Shown here piece after piece: positions 51,898-59,758 of a stretch of 64,000 nucleotides of DNA. The DNA is from CAYXLI01 sp964464925 (GTDB taxonomy: Bacteria; Acidobacteriota; Terriglobia; Bryobacterales; Bryobacteraceae): NCBI GenBank assembly GCA_964464925.1, contig CAYXLI010000010.1, positions 124,001 to 188,000 on the forward strand. Direction: 5' to 3'. Made by a program: the position numbers and the translations under genes. Below the pieces are notes generated by a model that saw only the letters and a list, made by a program, of their open reading frames with translations, made no database searches and was not told where the DNA came from. Positions within the stretch are counted from its first letter, which is position 1. Each line of letters starts with the position of its first letter.

Positions 51898-52779
51898 ATG
51901 GCAACTACAACTTCTGGCGCACTTCAAACGCTTTCGAACGATCTGGCCACGGCCGTCGAGAAGGCTGGCAGCTTCGTAATGGCGGTGAATGGCCGCGAGC
52001 GTACCCCTTCCAGCGGCATCCACTGGCGTAAAGGGATCGTCGTTACTACTGACCACACGCTGAAGCAGGACGAGGGCATCACGGTCACGCTGACCGGTGG
52101 CCAATCTCTTGACGCAACCCTGGTCGGACGCGATCCGAGCACCGATCTGGCCGTGCTCCGTGTCAACGAGTTGGACACGCCTGCGTCCGAATTCCTGGAT
52201 GGCTCATCTATTAAGGCCGGACACATCGTGCTGGCCATCGGGCGGGGAGTGACGGCAAGTCTCGGCATCATGAGCGCAGTCAGCGGCGCATGGCGCACCT
52301 GGCGTGGCGGGGCCGTGGATCACTATCTCCGGCCGGACGTGTCGATCTACACAGGATTTTCAGGAGGCGCGCTAATTGATGCGCAGGCTCGCGTTCTGGG
52401 CGTGAACACTTCGGGGCTGTCTCGCGGCAGTGGCCTTACAGTACCCAAGGCAACCGTGGATCGCGTTGTTGACGAACTGACATCCCGCGGACGCATCCTG
52501 CGCGGATACTTGGGGATCGGAATGCAGCCGGTGCGCATCCCGGGAGCTCACGGCGGAGGCGGGCTGATTGTGCTGAGCGTCGAAAAGGACGGACCTGCGG
52601 ATCGCGCCGGCATTCTTCTTGGGGACATTTTGCTCAGCTTCGACGGCAATCCGCTCAAGGACACTGATGACTTGCAGTCAGTCCTGGGAGGAGATCGCAT
52701 TGGCAAAACCGCTCCCGTTCAAGTGCTGCGCGGCGGCGCGGTTACCAGCCTGCCGGTCACCGTGGGAGAACGGCCGTGA
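51898..52779 (+). CDS. Trypsin-like serine protease with PDZ domain, no signal peptide
   Basis: 293 aa HtrA-like protein. Triad: His53 in VVTTDHTLKQ, Asp83 in PSTDLAVL, Ser155 in YTGFSGGALI; PDZ domain at about 195-290 (GYLGIGMQPVRI ... LIVLSVEKDGPADRAGILLGDILLSFDGNPL). The N terminus (ATTTSGALQTLSNDLATAVEKAG) has no signal peptide or membrane helix, so it should stay in the cytosol, unusual for HtrA. The GFSGGA loop differs from the usual GNSGGP. AGGGAG stands 6 nt before the ATG. First gene of a three-gene operon. Confidence 0.88.
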   Translation: MATTTSGALQTLSNDLATAVEKAGSFVMAVNGRERTPSSGIHWRKGIVVTTDHTLKQDEGITVTLTGGQSLDATLVGRDPSTDLAVLRVNELDTPASEFLDGSSIKAGHIVLAIGRGVTASLGIMSAVSGAWRTWRGGAVDHYLRPDVSIYTGFSGGALIDAQARVLGVNTSGLSRGSGLTVPKATVDRVVDELTSRGRILRGYLGIGMQPVRIPGAHGGGGLIVLSVEKDGPADRAGILLGDILLSFDGNPLKDTDDLQSVLGGDRIGKTAPVQVLRGGAVTSLPVTVGERP

Positions 52780-53609
52780 ACGCGACGCTTCTGGGCGTGG
52801 ATCTTTCCTCTGTTACAGAACAGATCCGCCGCTCGACCGTGAAGGTACGGGAGGGAAGGCGAGGCGTAGGCTCCGGCGTGATGTGGAGAAGCGAAGGACT
52901 CATCGTAACCAACGCGCATGTGGCCCAAGCCCCCACTGTGCATGTGGAGACCGCGGACGGCCGGATCTTCCCCGCAGCGGTCGAGAAGCGGGACACGGTA
53001 CGCGATCTGGCAAGCCTGCGCGTGCCAGCCCGTGGCTTGCCCGCTGTCTCCATCGTTCCCGCCGCCCAGTTGCGCGTGGGCGATTTGGTGATTGCCGTCG
53101 GTAATCCGTTAGGCGTTACAGGGGCGGCCTCGACGGGGATCATACATGCAATCGGACCAGCGGACGGCTTCGAACATCAATCATGGATCCAGGCCGATGT
53201 GCGGTTGGCACCGGGTAACTCGGGTGGACCTTTAGCGGATGCGCGTGGCCGCGTCGTTGGAGTCAACAGCATGATGAATCGCGGCCTGGGGATGGCGGTA
53301 CCGTCGGATTCAGTTGAACGCTTTCTCAGCGATCCGGAAGAACAGCCGAAACTTGGCGTGACCTTGCAGGGCGTGCGCGTTCCTCCGGGCCGAAAGGGGC
53401 TCGTAATCGCAGAACTCGAGCCTAACGGCACGGCCGCGCAATCAGGCTTGAGACTCGGCGATGTGCTGGTTGGTTGCGAAGGGCGCCCATTCCGCCGGCC
53501 CGCAGATTTGCTCGCAGCCATGCGAGAGAGCGTACGAGGGCGGCCCGTACTGGTAACTCTGATCCGCGGCGGTAGAGAAAGGCAGGCGGAGGTGGTGTTC
53601 CGCCGGTGA
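52776..53609 (+). CDS. Second HtrA-like serine protease with PDZ domain, no signal peptide
   Basis: 277 aa, GTG start overlapping the first protease by 4 nt. Triad: His48 in IVTNAHVAQ, Asp77 in VRDLASL, Ser149 in APGNSGGPLADARG; PDZ at about 190-275 (GVTLQGVRVPPGRKGLVIAELEPNGTAAQSGLRLGDVL). Again no signal peptide. It keeps the classical GNSGGP loop, so the pair may be one regular and one modified enzyme that assemble together. Confidence 0.88.
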   Translation: MNATLLGVDLSSVTEQIRRSTVKVREGRRGVGSGVMWRSEGLIVTNAHVAQAPTVHVETADGRIFPAAVEKRDTVRDLASLRVPARGLPAVSIVPAAQLRVGDLVIAVGNPLGVTGAASTGIIHAIGPADGFEHQSWIQADVRLAPGNSGGPLADARGRVVGVNSMMNRGLGMAVPSDSVERFLSDPEEQPKLGVTLQGVRVPPGRKGLVIAELEPNGTAAQSGLRLGDVLVGCEGRPFRRPADLLAAMRESVRGRPVLVTLIRGGRERQAEVVFRR

Positions 53610-54127
53610 CACGAGTCCTGGTGATTGCGTCGTCGGAGGTTGTACGCGCTGGCTTGGAGGCTGTCGTGCGCTCGTCTACCGAACTCGATCTGGCCAGTGA
53701 GGCGGGCGCCGACGTCGTGCTCGTAGACGGAGACGACTTCGACCCTGAGGAATCCGGCACGCCATTCGTCCTCTTGACCGGCCACTCGGCTACGCCTTCC
53801 GCGGCCGGCGCCGTGCTTCCACAATCCGCAACCCGCACACAGATCATCGCTGCTATCCACGCCGTGGCGGCCGGACTGTTGGTGCAGCATCCGGACCTGC
53901 AGCGGCGCGAACCGCCTATCCAACCTGCGCAAGCACTCACGGAACGGGAGATCCAGGTGCTCGGTATGCTCAGCCAGGGACTAGCGAACAAAACCATTGC
54001 GTGGAAGCTAGGCATCTCTGAGCACACCGTGAAGTTTCACGTCTCCTCCATCTTTACCAAGCTGAACGTCTCCAGCCGGACGGAAGCAGTCACGCTGGGT
54101 GCGCGCCTCGGTCTCGTCCTGCTGTGA
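53606..54127 (+). CDS. LuxR/NarL-type regulator with degenerate receiver
   Basis: 173 aa, GTG start overlapping the second protease by 4 nt. C-terminal LuxR helix-turn-helix is intact (LTEREIQVLGMLSQGLANKTIAWKLGISEHTVKFHVSSIFTKLNVSSRTEAVT). The N-terminal ~100 residues resemble a receiver (RVLVIASSEVVRAGLEAVV, DVVLVDGDD, FVLLTGH) but lack the acidic pair (IASSE instead of VDDH), and the conserved Lys is missing. It is therefore unlikely to be controlled by ordinary phosphorylation. Coupling with two proteases suggests control by proteolysis or by binding. Confidence 0.85.
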   Translation: MTRVLVIASSEVVRAGLEAVVRSSTELDLASEAGADVVLVDGDDFDPEESGTPFVLLTGHSATPSAAGAVLPQSATRTQIIAAIHAVAAGLLVQHPDLQRREPPIQPAQALTEREIQVLGMLSQGLANKTIAWKLGISEHTVKFHVSSIFTKLNVSSRTEAVTLGARLGLVLL

Positions 54128-54180
54128 ACTGAGTGCAACAGTTTCCCGCCTTGGCCATCCAAATAAAAGGAGACAAGGGT

Positions 54181-54708
54181 ATGAAATTCTTGGCGGCTCT
54201 AGTTCTGCTCGCTTTTGGTATTACCGGATGTTCCAATTCGCGCGATGCCGTCCACGCCAATGAAAACAGCGCGACCGCGCAACAACGAAAAGAATGGCAG
54301 ATGCAAATCGAGCAGCGTCTGAAGAGGATCGATCGAGAGATGGACGAACTGGTGGCGAAGGCGGATAGTGATGCTAATGTCGCCAGGATGAAAGGAAAGA
54401 ACCGTTACTACGAACGCATGGCCGAGTTGCAGAAGCAGCGGACCGATACGCGACAGAAATACGAATCACTCCGCAAGACAACGAACCAGAAATGGGAGCA
54501 GTTGAAAGCCGAAGTCGACAAGGCCGCCGACGCGATGGATCAGGCGTGGCGGAATTTCCTGCAGGAACTCAGGTCCTCAAACGGCGAAAGCCCGGTCCGA
54601 AGACCGGGCTTCCTCCAGATCGAACGCGCACCAAATGTCAGGCGAGCGCTTGCGCTTTATGCATCATCTCCGTCATCTGATCTTTCAGATGCAGCTTCAG
54701 TTTTTTGA
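54181..54708 (+). CDS. Coiled-coil lipoprotein
   Basis: 175 aa. Lipobox LAFGITGC (Cys near residue 17) after KFLAALVLLA; then a highly charged helical region (QQRKEWQMQIEQRLKRIDREMDELVAKAD ... KYESLRKTTNQKWEQLKAEVDKAADAMDQAW), predicted coiled coil. AAGGAG stands 8 nt before the ATG. The last ~40 codons run through a terminator hairpin and into the antisense of the DUF465 gene and do not look conserved; the original stop may have been lost. Function unknown, perhaps an envelope spacer. Confidence 0.78.
   Translation: MKFLAALVLLAFGITGCSNSRDAVHANENSATAQQRKEWQMQIEQRLKRIDREMDELVAKADSDANVARMKGKNRYYERMAELQKQRTDTRQKYESLRKTTNQKWEQLKAEVDKAADAMDQAWRNFLQELRSSNGESPVRRPGFLQIERAPNVRRALALYASSPSSDLSDAASVF
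54588..54611. terminator. Bidirectional terminator hairpin
   Basis: AAGCCCGGTC, loop CGAA, GACCGGGCTT: perfect 10-bp stem with a tetraloop. On the minus strand it lies 26 nt past the DUF465 stop; on the plus strand it lies inside the 3' part of the lipoprotein frame. Confidence 0.8.
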
Positions 54709-54868
54709 GGCGAACCTCTTCAATCTGCTCCTGTTCGGAGAGCGCGTGTTTGGCTTCAAGAGCCTCAAGCAGCCGGTCGTATTCGGCGTGCTTGGACGCA
54801 AGCTCACGGAAGTGCTCATCCGTTGCCATCAGGTGCGCTTTCAATTCATCTTGGTTAAGATTCTCCAT
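54638..54868 (-). CDS. DUF465 (YdcH-type) small protein
   Basis: 76 aa, ATG at 54868 with AAGGAGA 10 nt upstream. Single helical hairpin pattern: LMATDEHFRELASKHAEYDRLLEALEAKHALSEQEQIEEVRLKKLKLHLKDQMTEMM, typical of DUF465. Function of the family unknown. Convergent overlap of 71 nt with the lipoprotein frame. Confidence 0.85.
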   Translation of the reverse strand: MENLNQDELKAHLMATDEHFRELASKHAEYDRLLEALEAKHALSEQEQIEEVRLKKLKLHLKDQMTEMMHKAQALA

Positions 54869-54965
54869 ATTGTGGGCTCTCCTTGTATGAACAACCTCGC
54901 CCGAGTCAGGCCTTGCAAGTACGGTCGGCTCGTGACACTTAACTCTTAACACGTTTTAATGAAGA

Positions 54966-55352
54966 TCACAACTTCATTAAAACCGCATCTTCTCTAGGGT
55001 CTTCGTAGTATTCTCTCCTGTGGCCGTACTCGGTAAACCCCAGCTTTTTGTACAGCTGCCGGGCTGCTTTGTTGGACTCTCGAACCTCTAAAAAAATCTC
55101 CTTCGCTTTAATAGTTTGTAACAGTACTGAAGCCACTCCTTGGCGCCGCCACGCCGGGTCAACCACAATGTTTAAGATCTCAGCTTCCCCTGCTGTGGTC
55201 CGGGTGGCAATGAAGCCAATCACCTGGGAGGACGCCTCAGCCACGAACAGGTCGTACTCGAGATAAGTCGCCGGGTGCCAGCTTGAATTGCCTTGAATGC
55301 GCCCGATTGCCTCGACGTCATGTGCGTTTGCGCGGCGAACGGAGAAGCTCAT
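54966..55352 (-). CDS. rimI: GNAT N-acetyltransferase (RimI-like)
   Basis: 128 aa. Acetyl-CoA binding motif in EAEILNIVVDPAWRRQGVASVLLQ (RRQGVA loop) and the C-terminal NKAARQLYKKLGFTEYGHRREYY typical of RimI-type enzymes that acetylate protein N termini. The ATG at 55352 lies 35 nt inside the end of the glycosyltransferase gene, so the two are coupled. The symbol is tentative because tsaB/tsaE neighbours are missing. Confidence 0.82.
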   Translation of the reverse strand: MSFSVRRANAHDVEAIGRIQGNSSWHPATYLEYDLFVAEASSQVIGFIATRTTAGEAEILNIVVDPAWRRQGVASVLLQTIKAKEIFLEVRESNKAARQLYKKLGFTEYGHRREYYEDPREDAVLMKL

Positions 55353-56937
55353 TCCACAGATTCCTTTGCAGTTTACCGATCTGCTGCCAATCGAAGTTGC
55401 GCAAAGCGTGCTCCCGTGCGGCCGCCGAGAGGCGTAACCGCTCCTCAGGCTGCTCCAGCAGCCGAACCGTTGCAGCGGCGAATTCGGCTGCCGAGTCGGC
55501 GATCGAAACACTGATCCCGTTTTCAAGGCCCAGTCCAGCGCACCCTGATGTGGTGGATACAACCGCACGGTTCATCGCCATCGCTTCCAACACTTTCAAG
55601 TTTGTACCCGCCGAGACCCTGGTCGGGACAACTACCAGATTCGACTGTATATAAAGCGGCTTTACGTCGGCTACGAATCCGAAACGTTCTGTGCGCGCCG
55701 GCGGAAGTGCATCGAAATAGAGTTCGGGATCCGGTCCGGCGACTACGGTAAGCCGCGCATCCGGTATCCGCGCGAGAACCATTGGCCAGACCTCCTCCGT
55801 AAAGAACCGGTATGCCACCACGTTCGGGAAATGACGAAACGAACCCACGAAGAGAATTCGATAGCCTGGCGTCTCCGGTTGCGGTTCGAATCGGATCAGG
55901 TCCACACCGTTGGGAATCGTGACGCCTCCCGCCAACTCGCGGTCCTTATCCGACATCACCACAACGGTCCGAGCCCGACGGATCGCGCTACGTTCATACC
56001 GGCGCCATCTCCACCAGTTCCACCAATTGGACAGCGTCGGCTCCCGGTCATAAACCTGCCGGAACAGATCGAAGGTCACGTCATGTTCCACGAGGACATC
56101 CGGTGCATACTGAGCCATCTGTGTATACTCGGCCTGCAGCAAATCGAAGCTCGTATTACGAAGCAGACGGCGGAGCAGCGGGACCCGAAACTCGGCCACT
56201 TCCGGAGGGACTAAGGAAGCCCACCGCGGCTCCCGATAGCGTGGGTTGGGCAAGAGGTAGACGCGGCTGCACAAGTCCAGGACCGGCTTCACGTCGTCGG
56301 TCTTTTCCGCAAACGCGAAGAGTGTCAGATTGAAATCTCGAGCAGCCTCCCGCAACAAATGGAAGATGCGGACCGCGCCGCCGTGGCTGAGGGGATAAGG
56401 GAAGTACGGACTGACGACAGCAACATGCGGCTTGGCCGGATCAAACGCGCGCCCCTCAAATTGTTCATATGTCCCGGGTACGCGCGAACGATCCTTCTTC
56501 CAGGGCGCTATCCACACCGGCCGCAGGAAAATGCGGTCCAGCGCCACGCCCCGCATGAAAAGAACCGACGCGATCCACGACCGCAGTTGCAGGTGGTGCC
56601 GTTCCAGCCGGTCGTTATACGCCAGAATCTTGCCCGGAGCCATGCGCCATGCCGCACGGCGCAACGCGGCATATTCGGCATCGGTGCGGATCAACATCGG
56701 CGCCAGCCCGATTCGCTTACGCTTCAGCGGTCCGGGCAAATCGCCTAAGGCTACGCAGGTTACGCCCGGGATCTTCCGCGGTTGGAGAGTCACCGCGAAG
56801 TGTTCTCGATCAGGAACCAGCGTCCGGATCTCCGCCAGCATCCGAAGCGCCAGATCATCGGGACCGGATAGGAAAGACACCACAACGGCATCCGGATCTT
56901 TGTCCAACAATCGGAATAGAAAAGTTTTGATACTCAC
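55318..56937 (-). CDS. GT4-type glycosyltransferase with extra N-terminal domain
   Basis: 539 aa, GTG start overlapping the MFS stop by 4 nt (GTGA). The C-terminal ~390 residues form a GT-B fold: VAVVSPYFPYPLSHGGAVRIFHLLREAA, EHDVTFDLF, RARTVVVMSDKD, GVTIPNGVDLIRFEP, ILFVGSFRHFPNV, LYIQSNLVVVPTRVSAGTNLKVLEAMAMNRAVVSTTSGCAGLGL (nucleotide-sugar binding Glu in KVLEAMA). The first ~150 residues (KTFLFRLLDKDPDAVVVSFLSGPD ...) are an additional domain not recognised. Substrates unknown; the SHGGAVRIFHLLR segment recalls sugar transferases linked with PEP-CTERM systems. Confidence 0.85.
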   Translation of the reverse strand: MSIKTFLFRLLDKDPDAVVVSFLSGPDDLALRMLAEIRTLVPDREHFAVTLQPRKIPGVTCVALGDLPGPLKRKRIGLAPMLIRTDAEYAALRRAAWRMAPGKILAYNDRLERHHLQLRSWIASVLFMRGVALDRIFLRPVWIAPWKKDRSRVPGTYEQFEGRAFDPAKPHVAVVSPYFPYPLSHGGAVRIFHLLREAARDFNLTLFAFAEKTDDVKPVLDLCSRVYLLPNPRYREPRWASLVPPEVAEFRVPLLRRLLRNTSFDLLQAEYTQMAQYAPDVLVEHDVTFDLFRQVYDREPTLSNWWNWWRWRRYERSAIRRARTVVVMSDKDRELAGGVTIPNGVDLIRFEPQPETPGYRILFVGSFRHFPNVVAYRFFTEEVWPMVLARIPDARLTVVAGPDPELYFDALPPARTERFGFVADVKPLYIQSNLVVVPTRVSAGTNLKVLEAMAMNRAVVSTTSGCAGLGLENGISVSIADSAAEFAAATVRLLEQPEERLRLSAAAREHALRNFDWQQIGKLQRNLWNELLRSPRKRT

Positions 56938-58130
56938 GAGCGCCGGAGAGCCAATTGTAAAATGCCGGCCGAAATCAGGGGAAGTACGGCAGCGGCAAGG
57001 CAGACCGGTTCCCAACCGACAGTCTGAGACCACTTCCCAATCACCGGCGACACAATCGCATGCATCAGGCCGAACGACGCGGTCAGGCCGGAGATGCTGA
57101 GCGCGGCCCTTTGAGGTCCGAATAGATCTACCGGAAGTGAGTAATAGTTCACGCTCATCAGGAGCACAAAGAAGTAGCTTGCCGAAATCATCGCGGTAGA
57201 CAAACCAGGCGTCGCCATATGCGGGGCGGCCGCCGTTGTGAGAACACCGATCGCGCCAAGCCACGCGATGCGGAGGCGTGCGCTGACGACCGCGGTGCCA
57301 CCATTGATCAACTTCAAAGCCAGCCAGCCTCCGGCAATTCCTCCGACGGCGGCGCAATTCGGCGGAATCCACGCGTACCGGGCGTTTGCTACATTTTCAG
57401 CCAGCCCGTACCGTGTGGTCAGAAATTGCGTGGTCCAGTACACCCACAGACCGTAGACCACCATCATGAGGGCATTGGCAACCATCAACCACCACCATCG
57501 CGCGTCTGCGATCAGATCCGCTGGCGAAGACGTAGCACGGACGTTCTGTTTCTGCGCTGCTGGCGCGACCCGGGAGATCAGAAGCCATATGGGAACCCAT
57601 ACGAGTCCGAGCAAGCCCGCGGCGACGAACGTCATTCGCCAGCCGTAGTCTTGTGAAACCGAGGCGCTGAGTAAAGGCGCCCCTACGGCGCCGAGCGTCA
57701 GCCCAATCTGGCTTACGGCGCTGCCCAGTGCCAGCTCCTTTGTCAGCAGATACATCGCATTTGCTTTGCCGACTGCGGGAATGCCTCCGGCTTCGGCGGC
57801 GCCGAGTGCTGATCTGCAGAACACAAGGCCCGCAAAGCTCTGAACAGCGCCCGTAGCGACGCCTACACCGGACCACGCTGCCACCACAAGGGCCGCCCCC
57901 CACCGCACTCCCATCCGGTCGATCAGCAGTCCCATCACAGGCGAGCTGATCATGTAGCAAATGGAAAAGGCCGAGATGACCCAGCCGTATTGGGCTGCCG
58001 AGAGGTGGAACTCACGGATGATGGTAGGCGCAAGCGCCGACAATACGGAGCGATCCAGATAATTCAGCCCGGACGCCAGACACACCACCACTACAGCCAG
58101 CCAGCGAAGTTGCCCGGAGGTCCAGGTCAT
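56934..58130 (-). CDS. MFS transporter (anion:cation symporter-like)
   Basis: 398 aa with 12 predicted helices. Helix 1-2 pattern LDRSVLSALAPTIIREFHLSAAQYGWVISAFSICYMISSPVMGLLIDRMGVRWG includes the D-R motif between helices 2 and 3. The early LNYLDRSVLS and AAEAGGIPAVGKA segments match the ACS family (hexuronate, galactarate and similar organic anions). Substrate not decidable. Its start lies 4 nt inside the upstream TPR gene and its stop overlaps the glycosyltransferase start. Confidence 0.9.
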   Translation of the reverse strand: MTWTSGQLRWLAVVVVCLASGLNYLDRSVLSALAPTIIREFHLSAAQYGWVISAFSICYMISSPVMGLLIDRMGVRWGAALVVAAWSGVGVATGAVQSFAGLVFCRSALGAAEAGGIPAVGKANAMYLLTKELALGSAVSQIGLTLGAVGAPLLSASVSQDYGWRMTFVAAGLLGLVWVPIWLLISRVAPAAQKQNVRATSSPADLIADARWWWLMVANALMMVVYGLWVYWTTQFLTTRYGLAENVANARYAWIPPNCAAVGGIAGGWLALKLINGGTAVVSARLRIAWLGAIGVLTTAAAPHMATPGLSTAMISASYFFVLLMSVNYYSLPVDLFGPQRAALSISGLTASFGLMHAIVSPVIGKWSQTVGWEPVCLAAAVLPLISAGILQLALRRS

Positions 58131-59758
58131 CGGCTGAATTCGATGGTGGAAACTTCACCGACCGTATCGACCTTTTTGTCTTTCTTTCGGACGTACTCGA
58201 TCACGACGTTGCGCGCAGGCTTCAAGGGACCGCAGGCAAAATCCTGCACGCCCCCGTTTGCAATCGCCACTTTGCCTGGATCAGTCACCAGGAATTTCAC
58301 TATCCTGCCGTCCGGCAACATCAAGTACAGGCGCGCACGCACCCCCATGCATTCGATGCGTTGCAACTGGCCGCTCGTGCGCTCCGTGGGCTTGTTCACC
58401 TCATCCCACTCCACTACCTTTACGTCCTTGTCGAGTTCCTTCTGCCCCGCATTGGCCTTTGCCTCGGCGGCTCGAATCTGGGCCAGGGCCCTGTTTCGCA
58501 GGTCGTTCAGTTCCTGATCCCGTTTGCGCCGCTCTGCATCCTTCTCGGCCTGCGCCTTGGCCACTCGTTGCTCCTCGGTAGCCAGCCGGGCCTGGTGGAT
58601 GCGTTCGCGCTCCGCTCCGTTCTCCGTCGCACGTTCTGCCATGCCCCAGCTCTTCGCTGCTTCGGCGAATTGCCCGGCCTGATCCTGTGCCAGAGCGGCT
58701 GCCTGCCAGCGCCCGGCCCGGCGCGGATCCAGTTCCGCCGCCTTCTTCAGTAACGCGGCCTTGCGCACCGGAACCTGTTCTAGAGCCGCTTGCTCGGCCA
58801 ACGGATCGGCCCACTTCGGATTCAGCTTTGCCGCCTCGGCAAAGGCCTGTTGCTTCTTGAGTGGATCCGCTTCGCGCTTCCCTTTCTCCAGATAGCCACG
58901 CGCGCTCACTGCCGCATCCATCGGCTTGCCGGATAAAATCGCGAGTCCCTCGGCGCCCGCCGGTGTTGTTTGCAGCGCTTCGTAGGCAGGCCGCCCGTAG
59001 GCGTCCCCATGCGCGTAGAGCACGTCCGCCTCGGCAAGGCGCGCCAGCTCTTCCGCTACTGGTTCGGCATAGACCTGCCGGCGCACATCAATCGGGCGGC
59101 TCGGAAGGAAGCGCGTCTCGTACTTCCCCGCCTGAATGTAGTTGTTCAGATCCTGTTCCACCTGCGCCTGTGTTTTCTCGAAGGCATTGCGGTACGCTGG
59201 ATCGGCATCCACGCCCTGCTGCAGGTTGAACAGAAGCACGCGGAGCTTGCCGCTGTATGCCGGGTCGATCATTAGCATGTGTATGCGGGACCAATCCCGT
59301 GTTGGCCTCGGTACTTTCAATCCTCCCGTGACTTTCGTGCCATCCGCCTGCATTTGCGAGAAGAATTCGACTAGCCCGTACTCGAGCGTTTGCGGCAGCC
59401 TGCCCGCATTCTCATCGAGGAAGATTCGGATCACCTCCTCCTGCGTCTCTGGACCGATTGCTGTTGTACTGGCGAGATATGCATCGCGCGCAAGCTTCGG
59501 TTGTGGGTGTATCGTCCCCGTCTTGCCGGGCTTCAGTAGCAGGATTCGGATCGGCCACACGGTCTTCAACTCCTGCTTCGAGATAGTGGCCCCAAGCGCG
59601 TACCGAAGCTGTTCCAGTGAGTTGATCGCCTCCCGCGCAGGCTTGTCCCCGTTGTTCGATAACACCTCGAACGGCCCTGATTTGATCTGCACCCATTTCT
59701 CCTCGGCGTGGGCGACCAGTGCCGTCGCAATCAACAACTGCAGCCAGCGGTACTTCAT
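58127..59758 (-). CDS. Exported protein with helical repeats, function unknown
   Basis: 543 aa with signal peptide (KYRWLQLLIATALVAHA). N-terminal part KWVQIKSGPFEVLSNNGDKPAREAINSLEQLRYALG resembles proteins with a DUF1570-like peptidase fold, but no HExxH is present. TPR-like repeats follow (AFAEAAKLNPKWADPLAEQAALEQ), then a long charged helix (ARLATEEQRVAKAQAEKDAERRKRDQEL) and a small beta domain (QRIECMGVRARLYLMLPDGRIVKFLVTDPG). Overlaps neighbours by 4 nt on both sides. Confidence 0.78.
   Translation of the reverse strand: MKYRWLQLLIATALVAHAEEKWVQIKSGPFEVLSNNGDKPAREAINSLEQLRYALGATISKQELKTVWPIRILLLKPGKTGTIHPQPKLARDAYLASTTAIGPETQEEVIRIFLDENAGRLPQTLEYGLVEFFSQMQADGTKVTGGLKVPRPTRDWSRIHMLMIDPAYSGKLRVLLFNLQQGVDADPAYRNAFEKTQAQVEQDLNNYIQAGKYETRFLPSRPIDVRRQVYAEPVAEELARLAEADVLYAHGDAYGRPAYEALQTTPAGAEGLAILSGKPMDAAVSARGYLEKGKREADPLKKQQAFAEAAKLNPKWADPLAEQAALEQVPVRKAALLKKAAELDPRRAGRWQAAALAQDQAGQFAEAAKSWGMAERATENGAERERIHQARLATEEQRVAKAQAEKDAERRKRDQELNDLRNRALAQIRAAEAKANAGQKELDKDVKVVEWDEVNKPTERTSGQLQRIECMGVRARLYLMLPDGRIVKFLVTDPGKVAIANGGVQDFACGPLKPARNVVIEYVRKKDKKVDTVGEVSTIEFSR

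Noticed and set aside
56938..57372. N-terminal extension of the glycosyltransferase frame
   Set aside because: It overlaps the MFS gene in another frame; the GTG at 56937 with GTGA overlap is the natural start.
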